Shown here: positions 55,806-64,000 of the stretch, piece by piece | Layout: the number at the start of each line of letters is the position of its first letter | How positions within the stretch are numbered: position 1 is the first letter of the stretch | Assembly: GCA_963978545.1 (NCBI GenBank) | Contig: OZ021724.1 | Span: 100,948,163 to 101,012,162 of the forward strand | Direction of reading: 5' to 3' | DNA: 64,000 nt | Source of the DNA: Linyphia triangularis | Taxonomy: Eukaryota > Arthropoda > Arachnida > Araneae > Linyphiidae | Made by a program: the position numbers and the translations under genes | Notes under the pieces: generated by a model | The model's database searches: none | Told to the model about the DNA's origin: nothing | The model's input: only the letters and a program-made list of their open reading frames with translations

Positions 55806-56642
55806 ATGTCTGTTGCTGATAACACTGCTGAAAATGTGGAAATTAACCACGTGCATATAAAATTACCAGTATTTCATAAAGGAAATATAAAGTTATTTTT
55901 AGCGCAACTCGATGCTGCATTTTCAATTAATCAAATTAGAAGCGAAACTTCTAAATACAACTATTTGATTAACGCGATAGATAATGAAATTTTGACTTTA
56001 GTTAGTGATTTGGTTCTTGAATGTCCTGATGATAAACCGTTTACTACTTTAAAAACGCGGCTTTTGGATTTGTTTCAACACTCAGCTGCCAAAGAGGTAA
56101 AAATTCTGTTGGGGGATTTACAACTTGGAGACCAAAAGCCAAGCATCTTATTACGTCGTATGAAGGAACTTTCACATGGCAAAGTTGGTGACGAATTTTT
56201 GAAAAATTTATGGTTGCAACGACTTCCGAAAAACATCCAAACAGTGCTAGCTATAAGTGGGGATGAGTTAGATAAGTTGGCAATTCTGGCCGATAAAGTT
56301 GCAGAATTGGCTGAACCAAGCAATTCATACGTATCTGTAGTGTCAGAAAATACTACCCTCGCTGAATTGAAAGGTCAAATATCTGAATTGAGTCAAAAAC
56401 TTGAACGACTGAGTACGAATTTTGGATTAAATTGTGAACGCGACCATTCACGCTGGCGTAATAACTACCGTAGAAACGCAACTTTCCGTAATCGTTCCGC
56501 AACTCCCCATTGTACACAAAACAATTTAAATGATAGAAGTATGTGCTGGTATCATTGTAAGTTTGGAGCAAGGGCTCTTAAGTGCAACTCTCCATGTTCC
56601 TTTCAAAATGCGTCGGGAAACGCGCAGGGCCAGTTGCAGTAG
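55806..56642 (+). CDS. gag: Gag polyprotein of Ty3/gypsy element 2
   Basis: A 278-codon intact ORF from an ATG about 310 bp after the LTR. It is collinear with the Gag of element 1: FLAQLDAAF near the N-terminus, [18 protein letters not shown] in the capsid part, NLWLQRLPKNIQ, a basic Arg/Asn-rich stretch, and a terminal CHCC knuckle (CWYHCKFGARALKCNSPC). The two Gags are clearly the same family but too different to be recent copies of one element. The stop TAG (56640) lies 18 bases after a canonical G-GGA-AAC slippery heptamer, and pol overlaps in the -1 frame. Confidence 0.87.
   Translation: MSVADNTAENVEINHVHIKLPVFHKGNIKLFLAQLDAAFSINQIRSETSKYNYLINAIDNEILTLVSDLVLECPDDKPFTTLKTRLLDLFQHSAAKEVKILLGDLQLGDQKPSILLRRMKELSHGKVGDEFLKNLWLQRLPKNIQTVLAISGDELDKLAILADKVAELAEPSNSYVSVVSENTTLAELKGQISELSQKLERLSTNFGLNCERDHSRWRNNYRRNATFRNRSATPHCTQNNLNDRSMCWYHCKFGARALKCNSPCSFQNASGNAQGQLQ
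56615..56621 (+). other. Canonical -1 ribosomal frameshift heptamer of element 2 (G GGA AAC)
   Basis: GGGAAAC is in phase with gag as TC-G-GGA-AAC, satisfying X-XXY-YYZ. Slippage would enter pol at 56621, which is open in the -1 frame. It lies at the place equivalent to the G-GAA-AAC motif of element 1, shortly after the CHCC knuckle. A downstream pseudoknot was not evaluated. Confidence 0.72.
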
Positions 56643-59600
56643 CGGCTTGCGATGATGGCCCTAACACCAAACATATAAGCCGTCGTTTGTTTATTTTGGA
56701 TCTTAACAGTGGCATGAAATTTCTGGTTGATTCTGGTGCTGATATTTCTATTATACCTCAATGCGGAAATAATAAACTTTCGCACATATATCTCTTTGCT
56801 GCCAATGATTCTAAAATCGCTACGTATGGAACAAAAATGATGGAATTAAATTTAAACTTACGTCGTCCATTTAGGTGGGAATTTACTGTTGCCGACGTAA
56901 CAAAGCCTATAATTAGATCTGATTTCTTAGAACATTTTGGTCTGGTTATTGACATTAAAAACAAAAAGCTCATTGATCCTTTAACTTCATTAACGACGTC
57001 AGGAAAATCTTATCATGGACCGCCTATATCAATTAAAACTATTGCAAGTGGTTCATGTGTACATGATATTTTAAAAGAATTCCACAACCTTACTCGACCC
57101 CGCCCATTTGCGGGAGTATTTCCTCATAACACGAGGCATTTTATTGAAACTGAAGGTCCGCCTGTATTTTCTCGGCCACGTAGATTACATCCTGCCCAGC
57201 TTAAGATAGCAAAGCAGGAATTTCAGTATATGGTGGATCAAGGTATATGCCGCCCTTCAAAGTCGAATTGGGCATCTCCACTGCACCTCGTTCCAAAAGG
57301 GGATAATAACTGGAGACCTACCGGCGACTATAGAGTTCTTAACAAAATCCCCGTTTCTGATAACTATCCAGTACCGCATATTCAAAAATTTTCTCAGAAT
57401 TTAGAGGGTTGCAAGGTTTTTTCAAAAATTGACCTCTTCCGCGCTTTTCACCACATTCCAGTTAATCCGGATGACATACCTAAAACTGCAATCACCACAC
57501 CATTTGGTTAGTTTGAATTTTTGTGTCTTCCTTTTGGTCTTTCTAATGCGACCCAGAGCTTTCAAAGATTCATCAACGAAGTTCTGCAAGGATTAGACTT
57601 CTGCTTTCCTTATATCGATGACATCCTGATTGCCAGTTCTGATATTGAGGAGCATCATCACCACCTCAGATTAGTCTTCAAGCGTCTGGACAAGTACGGT
57701 CTGACTATTAACACCTCTAAATGCGTCTTTGCAGCAAAAGAAGTTCCATTCCTGGGATACCTCGTCAACGAGTATGGATCTGAACCTTTGCCAGATCGAG
57801 TCCAAGCCATTCAAGATTTCCCTAAGCCTGAGACTAAGAAACAACTTCGGCAATTTCTTGGAACCATCAACTTCTACAGACGTTTCCTGCCTCACACTAC
57901 ATCAACTCAAGCACCTCTTCATGAGCTTCTCAAGGATAGTCGTAGAAATGACAAAACTCCAATCCCATGGACAATACAGACAGTTCAGGCCTTCATCAAG
58001 TGTAAGACTGAGCTGGCACAAGCAACTCTTCTGCATCATCCTTCAGCGAATGCCCCCTTAGCATTGCATGTTGATGCCTCAGACTTTGCAATCGGAGCTG
58101 CTCTTCATCAAGTCTCTCCATCAGGCGATCTGCAAACACTAGCATTTTTCTCCAAAAAACTTACACCAACTGAGAGAAATTATTCAACATATGATCGGGA
58201 ACTTTTAGCAGCACATTCAGCAGTTAAACATTTCAGGTACATGCTTGAAGCCAGAGAATTTCAACTGTACACTGACCATAAACCCCTGACATTCGCCTTT
58301 AAGCAGAAGCAAGATAAATGCTCACCACGCCAGATGCGACATTTGGATTTTATAGGGCAATTCACCACCAACATCGTCCACATTAAAGGCTCTGAAAACA
58401 TCCCAGCCGACACTTTGTCAAGAATTGCTACAGTCACTTTTCCTTCTCCTATTGACTACGAACAAGTTGTTAAGGACCAAACCATCGACGAAGATCTCAA
58501 AGAAATTCTCTTGTCCACATCATCAAGTCTTCAGTTGCAGAAACTTAAACTTCCTGGAACCGATGTTGAGTTACACTGCGACGTTTCTACAAAGAGAATC
58601 CGTCCCTTCTTACCAACTGCACATCGACGACTGGCATTCGACACCCTTCATAATCTCAATCACCCTGGAATACGATCTTCAGCGAAGCTCGTAAGCGAAC
58701 GATTCATTTGGCCTTCCATGCAGAAAGACTGTCGAATGTGGGCTAAAGCCTGTACTTCTTGTCAACGCTCCAAGGTACAAAGACATGTATTTTCCCTTAG
58801 GAACATTTGCAGTCCCTGACACTAGATTTTCTCACATCCACATCGATTTAGTCGGCCCACTCGTACCATCCCAAGGATTTCGATACTGTTTGACAGTGGT
58901 CGATCGCTTCACCCGTTGGCCCGAAGCTTTCCCCCTGGCAGATATCACAGCTGAAAGTGTTGCAGAGACCTTGTATTCTGGTTGGATTTCAAGATTCGGT
59001 GTTCCGGCCCACATCACCAGTGACCAGAGACGCCAATTTGAGTCGACACTTTTCAAGTCACTAGCCAAGCTTCTTGGAATAAACAAGCTGCGCACCACCG
59101 CTTATCATCCTATGTCCAATGGTTTGGTAGAACGTCTTCATCGTCCTCTGAAGAGTGCCATCATGTGCCACAACACAGAGAAATGGAATGCAGTTCTTCC
59201 TACTATCCTCCTCGGCATGCGATCTTCAATTAAGGATAATATCAACCCCACTTCAGCTGAGCTGGTTTACGGCACAGGTTTACGACTTCCAGGTGAATTT
59301 TTTGTCTCCAGCAAAACAGATCCAAATCATACCATTTTCGTTGAAATGCTAAGGAACACTATGAACAGGATCAAACCAACTCCAACCTCCCATCACAGTA
59401 GTCCGAAGATCTTCGTTCATAAAGAGCTGAACACCTGCTCCCATGTGTTCGTCCGAGTTGGACAAGTGAGAGCATCGCTTTAGCCACCCTATGATGGTCC
59501 GTATCGAGTACTTTCTCGTGATGCCAAAACCTTCCGTCTGCTGGTCGATGGAAAGGAATCTACTGTCTCCATTGATAGACTCAAGCCAGCGTTCACCATT

Positions 59601-59735
59601 AGTGATTCGGCTTCGGAAGAGGAACAGACAAGCGAACCAAGACGTTTAATTCCTCAAGATGTTGTAACAGGACAACATCAGACAACCACAAGGTCTGGAA
59701 GACGTGTCAGATTTCCCCAACACCTCCTGACTTAA
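56621..59735 (+). pseudogene. pol: Broken pol of Ty3/gypsy element 2
   Basis: Full-length but interrupted pol in the -1 frame of gag. Protease with DSGA (about 56729) in place of the DTGA of element 1; RT with YIDD at 57611-57622; RNase H with VDASD and TDHKPL; HHCC finger; integrase core with its first Asp in HIDLVG, the second in SDQRRQFES, and the Glu in NGLVERLH; a GPY/F-like module after the last break. Breaks: an in-frame TAG at 57509-57511 inside the RT, where element 1 has Leu; a frameshift near 58790 between the zinc finger and the integrase core; and a TAG at 59481-59483 just before PPYDGP. The frame then runs open to a terminal TAA at 59733-59735. With three lesions this copy cannot make full Pol, although its LTRs are still about 98% alike. 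Confidence 0.9.
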
Positions 59736-59740
59736 ACTCT

Positions 59741-59753
59741 GGCAGGGGGGTAC
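59741..59753 (+). other. Polypurine tract of element 2
   Basis: GGCAGGGGGGTAC immediately before the 3' LTR, in CTCTGGCAGGGGGGTAC, close to the element 1 version. Confidence 0.75.
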
Positions 59754-60042
59754 TGTGGTGTCACATGCCCACCAACTCTAAAGCAACAACTCAACTCGAC
59801 TCAACCCGGCAGGAAACATGAGATGACTCTGAACTCCCGGGCAACGTGCTACGAACTAAACTAACGAACTGATCAGACAATCATGACGCAACAACTTTCT
59901 AAAGTTTAATTTGCACTGTTAAGAACAACTTTTATTTTCAACAAGTAATGTCCTTTATATTTTCAAGTTAGTTATGTGCTTGTCAATGTTCATCGATGAT
60001 CTCTACTTAAATAAAACCAACCGATAAGCACCTAACGTAACA
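59754..60042 (+). repeat. 3' LTR of Ty3/gypsy element 2
   Basis: 289 bp, paired with 55208-55496. It ends CTAACGTAACA before the target duplication ATGG. Confidence 0.93.
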
Positions 60043-60123
60043 ATGGTATATCAAAAATGCACTATATTACTTTGTATAATAAAGATATGAATATTTTTAT
60101 TAATAAATACTGTTACACTTGGT

Positions 60124-60689
60124 TTGGCTTGCCAGATTTCTGAAATGTTCAACCGGGACACCGGAATGCCCGGGTATTCAAGGGAACACACCCTTGGCGG
60201 GTTTTTAGTGTTTTAGAGGGTAGTATATTCTCATTGCTGTTAATAAATGGTTACTGATTAGGAACCTAAACCAGGGGTGATAATAAATGACACGAGCATA
60301 TAAATTTAAACATTTTATTTTTTGCATGTATAAGTTACTTAAGTAAGAAGAAACACTTTGAATTAGGAATGAAAATTTGAACAATATTTACATGTACTTT
60401 TCATTGGCTAGGACTTTTATAGAAAGTCTTTTTTGGTTTTAATCTTGTTATAAAAATCTTCTCAAGCTAATCCGATATTAATTTTACATATCATCAAGCC
60501 TTTAACCGTAGATTCCTTCATCAAACCTCTATCATTAGTCCATGCATTGTTTATCAAATAAAATACTCTCTCAACTGGTCACGATTGGCAAGACAAGACG
60601 ATACGATGACAATATTATTTATTAACAGCGGGATTTTGTCGTCTGGAAAATCAGGACTGTCCCGGTCAAACCGGGACGTCTGGCAAGCG
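60124..60689. mobile_element. hAT-like MITE (566 bp)
   Basis: Flanked by the direct repeat TACACTTGGT (60114-60123 and 60690-60699), compatible with an 8-bp hAT target duplication plus chance bases. The ends share the inverted core CTTGCCAGA, and subterminal ACCGGGACA/TGTCCCGGT motifs face each other. No transposase ORF. Confidence 0.72.
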
Positions 60690-60699
60690 TACACTTGGT

Positions 60700-60960
60700 C
60701 AACTTTTAACTTTGGGGGAACTTCCTTTTAAGTTAAATTTCTATTCTTGTTTCATAAAAAGGCAAATTATTAAAGAAAAAAAAGAAAAGAAGAAAAAAAA
60801 AAAAGAAGAAAAAAAAAAAAAAAGAGAGGGGGGGGGAAGAAAAAAAAGAGGGGGGGGGGAGAAAAAAAGAAGAGAAAAAAACATTTTAGAGTTTTCTATT
60901 ATTTTAATTCAGGAAATTATGCACATTTTGAAGCACTATTTAAATCTAAATAAACAGTAA
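60700..60960. other. Purine-rich stretch
   Basis: A long AAAAG/GGGGA low-complexity tract at 60770-60885. The Lys/Glu-rich ORF 60712-60960 is a product of this tract, not a gene. Confidence 0.6.
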
Positions 60961-61225
60961 TTATTACTTCACTTTATCTCTTACTTCCAAGTAAAAAAAC
61001 TTAGTCGCAGAATATTCATTAAAATAACAATAAATTTTGGACCCTTGTTCAATGCTAGTGTTAGGAAGTAAAAATTGTTCCTTTACTAATTAATATTTTT
61101 ATTTTATTGTACGAAATTATAAAATTTATCGTTTGGGGAATTGGGGGGGGGGGGGGGTGCTTGCACTTGTCACCAACTTTTAGGCATCCCCCGACGTTTT
61201 TGTTTCCCACTTCTACCACTGGGCA
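60961..61225. repeat. Interspersed repeat R2, copy b, right half
   Basis: TTATTACTTCACTTTATCTC, AGAATATTCATTAAAATAAC, GTTAGGAAGTA and CACCAACTTTTAGGCATCCCCC match 11899-12370. The left half is at 54966-55140; element 2 and the hAT-like MITE lie between them. Confidence 0.62.
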
Positions 61226-62395
61226 AAATATCAATCAGTTAAATTTAAAACATCGCCTCTATTATATTTGCTTACTATCTTCGTACTACTTATGAACGTC
61301 GCAAAACTTAATAGAGAAAAGAAACTTGCTTAACTTTTAATAACACAACCCTAACAGCACATTTTTATCCCCACAGTACGACCTTTTTATGTCTGCATAA
61401 GCTTCCAGTTTTTGCCAGGATGAATGAGACCAATTTTGGATGATCTGGGAACTTCCGCTTAGGACTTTGAAAGGAAGGGAATAAATGCAATGTTCTGGGG
61501 ACTTTCCATTCGGACTTCACATTAAGATGGACGTCTACTTGGGAAGAACTCGATTCTTCGCTATCGAGAAGAAAAGCACGTCGAATCGACGTTAACTGGA
61601 ACACTGACTGTTAAAGTGTAACTTATATTAAAGTGCAACAAATGAAGGAGTTGCGAAGTGTTCAATGGTGGAAATTACTATATAAATAATCTGAAATTGC
61701 CTTTACAAGGAGTTCATTTTCAGAACATTTCATTATTCGGCAAAATTTGTGACATACTTGTGACCAATCATAATGCACCTTCAAAAACAAAATTTTAATC
61801 ATCATACAACTTAGTAGTTGTTTATGACGTCACCATTTATATGCTATATTATATTTAGAACATCAAAGAAAGTGTAGTTTCTGCTGCAGAACCAGAAGAG
61901 CAAGAGACGGTGCAGACAAAAACAAAGTTGTATGGATAATGGAAATTTCCTCTGGTTTCCTCTAGAATTTTCTAAAATTAAACCCTTTAAAAATATATCT
62001 TGAGGATGTTGCTATCGATAGTTTCACATTTACCACTTTGAGTTCCCATCAAAAACTGTTGTTTTTAGGTTTTTATTAATTTATTTGCTTAGAATTTTCA
62101 ACGTGTAATAACTCCTTTTATAGGTACGATGTAAATTTCTCTTGGTATAGATGTAGAATAGGACATTTTTTGGCACGATTTTATTTGGCAATTTTTTACC
62201 AAGATAAATGTTGTTTTTTGCAATTGATTTTATTCTAAGTTATAATTTAATTCGTTATTTATATTTTATATTAGTTACTGTGTTTTTAATTTTGGTGAAT
62301 TTTCTAACCGCCAAATGAAAAAAATGGCCGAATGTCCTGTACTACTACTACTGTTCCTTTCTTTTCTTTCAAAGTGATACTTTTCTATTTTTTAT
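61226..62395. other. Unassigned stretch
   Basis: The minus-strand ORF 61365-61604 (Ser-rich, no family resemblance) is not called. An acceptor-like CCCCACAG at 61369-61376 precedes a less AT-rich 250-bp stretch that might be a UTR exon of the 62.7 kb gene, but nothing firmer is seen. Confidence 0.35.
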
Positions 62396-62550
62396 TTGAC
62401 CCGCCTGATGACCAAAGGTGCTGAGTTCGAATCCCGGATTATGCGTGGATGTTCGTTGTAGTTAGGAATCGACGTTAAGCTGTAGGTCACTGCCTGATTA
62501 ACCGCCATTGTGCATAAAAATAGGTTGTTGAGTTTACAAATCAACCAACC
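62396..62550 (+). mobile_element. tRNA-derived SINE (family S3), copy b
   Basis: GAGTTCGAATCCCGG (B box) at 62423-62437, then GCGTGGATGTTCGTTGTAG, GACGTTAAGCTGTAGG, GCCTGATTAACCGCCATTGT and a tail AAATCAACCAACC. Same order as 36571-36745 (inverted). The CCAA-type tail resembles that of SINE S1, hinting at one LINE partner. Ends are approximate. Confidence 0.6.
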
Positions 62551-62675
62551 ATTTTTTACTTGGCTTTTGTATCTTTTGGAATTGTTTATTAAAATGTTCG
62601 TTTTCCAATTCAATCTCCTTTTGAACATGTATTGAATTGTTTTTAATTTTTCTTACTAATACTATTTTCTTTTAG

Positions 62676-62846
62676 ACTTAAATCATGGATATCGAGCGAC
62701 CTGATACTTTTTTACCAACTTCGCCAAAGTGTACATTATTACCAAATTATCGCATTTTATCTGAAGATATAGAGCAGATTGCTATTGTGAAAGCTGCTTT
62801 ACGAACATGCACCGTTGAACAAGAAAGAGTTTTAATTTCTGTGCAG
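62676..62846 (+). CDS. First coding exon of an unidentified gene (54 codons)
   Basis: A pyrimidine-rich tract and TTTTAG acceptor end at 62675. The ATG is at 62685 (AATCATGG, a good context), and the frame runs to CTGTGCAG|GTATCG at 62846/62847. This gives exactly 54 codons, phase 0. So this is an exon with a 5'UTR intron before it. The peptide begins MDIERPDTFLPTSPKC and contains YRILSEDIEQIAIVKAALRT and EQERVLISVQ, with normal amino-acid usage and codon choice unlike the AT-rich surround. I do not recognise the family. Later exons would lie to the right, beyond or near the window edge; none was identified in the last 1.1 kb. Confidence 0.6.
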
Positions 62847-64000
62847 GTATCGTATGTTTACATTTTTAGGTATAGATACACTATAATCACCTGCTGAGCT
62901 TTTGCTTTTTTAGATTTAAAAAATTTAACCAAGCACTATACTTGTTTCTAGAGAGAAAAATTTAAAGTTTTTAAAATTGATTATATTTAAAAAGATAAAT
63001 AATTTAAAGTTACCATCTATCTATACTGCATTTAGTGTAACAGAGATGGCATAATAGCGTTATGCTATCGCTTAAATATCTCTAGCAAACTGGTTCTTCC
63101 CTTGTAAAAGACATTTAAAATAGTTTTAGATTTACAAAACTCAAGTTCTTGCAATCTTATTGAAGTTTTCACAGATTTATCGAATGTGGTATAATTTTAC
63201 AGAAATGCTTTTGTCTCCTTTTTCTACCAAAATTTTTAATATTCCCGAGATTGACGTAAATTTATAACGTAACAACCATGACGGATCAGAATTATCCAGT
63301 TGTTATTATCATTTGAAATTTATATTTTTGCTATATTTATAATAAAATTTTTTTAGTTAACAAAAAAAAATTATTATATTTACTACTACTTCATAATGAG
63401 GAACTTTCACGTTTTTTGGTTTTATTTTTAAATAAAAGTAGAGAAAAATCATAAAAAACAATACCATTCTTTCAAAAATTTGAGCTCGGATAGATAAATA
63501 AAAAAATATTTAGTTTTTCACTTTGCGATTTGGCGGGAAAAAGCCACTTTTGCTTGAAACGTCAACGCGCAGATAATGAACCAGTCTAAAACCTGTTTTA
63601 GACGAGGAATGAGTTTGGTTTCTCCTTCGTTTTGCGACTTTATCTCTGCTTAACCACGTCACGGTTTTTTCATGCATTTTTGGTCACATAACTTTTGCTT
63701 TGATTTCGGCTAATTTCAAACTCGATTTTTGATTAATTGAAAGCATAAAGATAAAAAATAATTGCACTGCTCAAATATATTCGTTGGATAACACTAGAAA
63801 ATACAAAAAATATTCATTTTCCTCACTTGTGCTAATTCCTCATTATTTTCATATAAATACATTTAAAATCAACATTTTATAATTTTTTTAATACTTTAAA
63901 TAACAATTTATTATCTTTATCTAAAGTATACTTAATTTTGTGAGTGATGTTAGTGTTGTGTGCTTCATTTGATGAGCCCTTATAGATTTGATGCTACATC
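62847..64000. other. AT-rich stretch, probably intron of the 62.7 kb gene
   Basis: Follows the donor at 62847. No further exon or repeat recognised up to the window end. Confidence 0.4.

Noticed and set aside
60712..60960. Lys/Glu/Gly-rich ORF
   Set aside because: Encoded by a purine-only low-complexity tract.

Overview
This is repeat-dense, AT-rich animal nuclear DNA. The coding hints (a spliced SUMF1-type exon, CsRn1-like Ty3/gypsy elements with a CHCC Gag knuckle, a 'CKCK' protein of a kind I recall from arthropods) suggest an invertebrate, most likely an arthropod and possibly a chelicerate; the species cannot be fixed from the sequence. Only two cellular genes are well supported: exon 1 of a formylglycine-generating enzyme (SUMF1) on the minus strand (5725-6171) and a head-to-head, apparently truncated gene of a transposase-like arthropod family (6648-7433). 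One further convincing coding exon lies at 62676-62846, and two weak candidates near 31.8 and 32.3 kb.

The rest is layered mobile DNA. 1-4576: Ty3/gypsy element 1 with intact gag and pol, its 5' LTR cut by the window edge, lying in the presumed SUMF1 intron. 5190-5393: a tRNA-derived SINE with a 12-bp target duplication. 7.6-8.3 kb: a 118-bp minisatellite. 9196-10147: a non-autonomous Helitron. 12.6-15.3 kb: a Helentron/DINE-like element carrying 15 nearly identical 148-bp repeats. 18.6-22.8 kb and 28.9-30.2 kb: a diverged duplicated segment whose first copy is interrupted by insertions. 22.8-26.7 kb: a degenerate non-LTR retrotransposon. 27.4-31.1 kb: a cluster of MITEs, one nested in another. 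37.4-51.2 kb: a GC-rich (about 72%) satellite of 100/93-bp units, split by a 200-N gap and a short island. 55204-60046: Ty3/gypsy element 2 with both LTRs and a 4-bp target duplication, its pol broken. 60.1-60.7 kb: a hAT-like MITE.

The most interesting system is a family of four miniature LTR elements (TRIM-like, 420-574 bp; 10861-11406, 15895-16468, 17077-17545, 26938-27357). Each LTR (about 130 bp, TG...CA) carries a tRNA-like segment with A-box- and B-box-like sequences. They have 4-bp target duplications, and their primer-binding and polypurine sites closely match those of the autonomous gypsy elements in this window, suggesting mobilisation in trans. This would parallel the plant Cassandra TRIMs, whose LTRs carry 5S rRNA promoters, but with a tRNA-derived promoter.

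Both gypsy elements place an A-rich slippery motif (G-GGA-AAC in element 2, G-GAA-AAC in element 1) in phase at the end of gag, with pol in the -1 frame. The long satellite ORFs (up to 436 codons) are artefacts of stop-free GC-rich repeats and are not annotated as genes.
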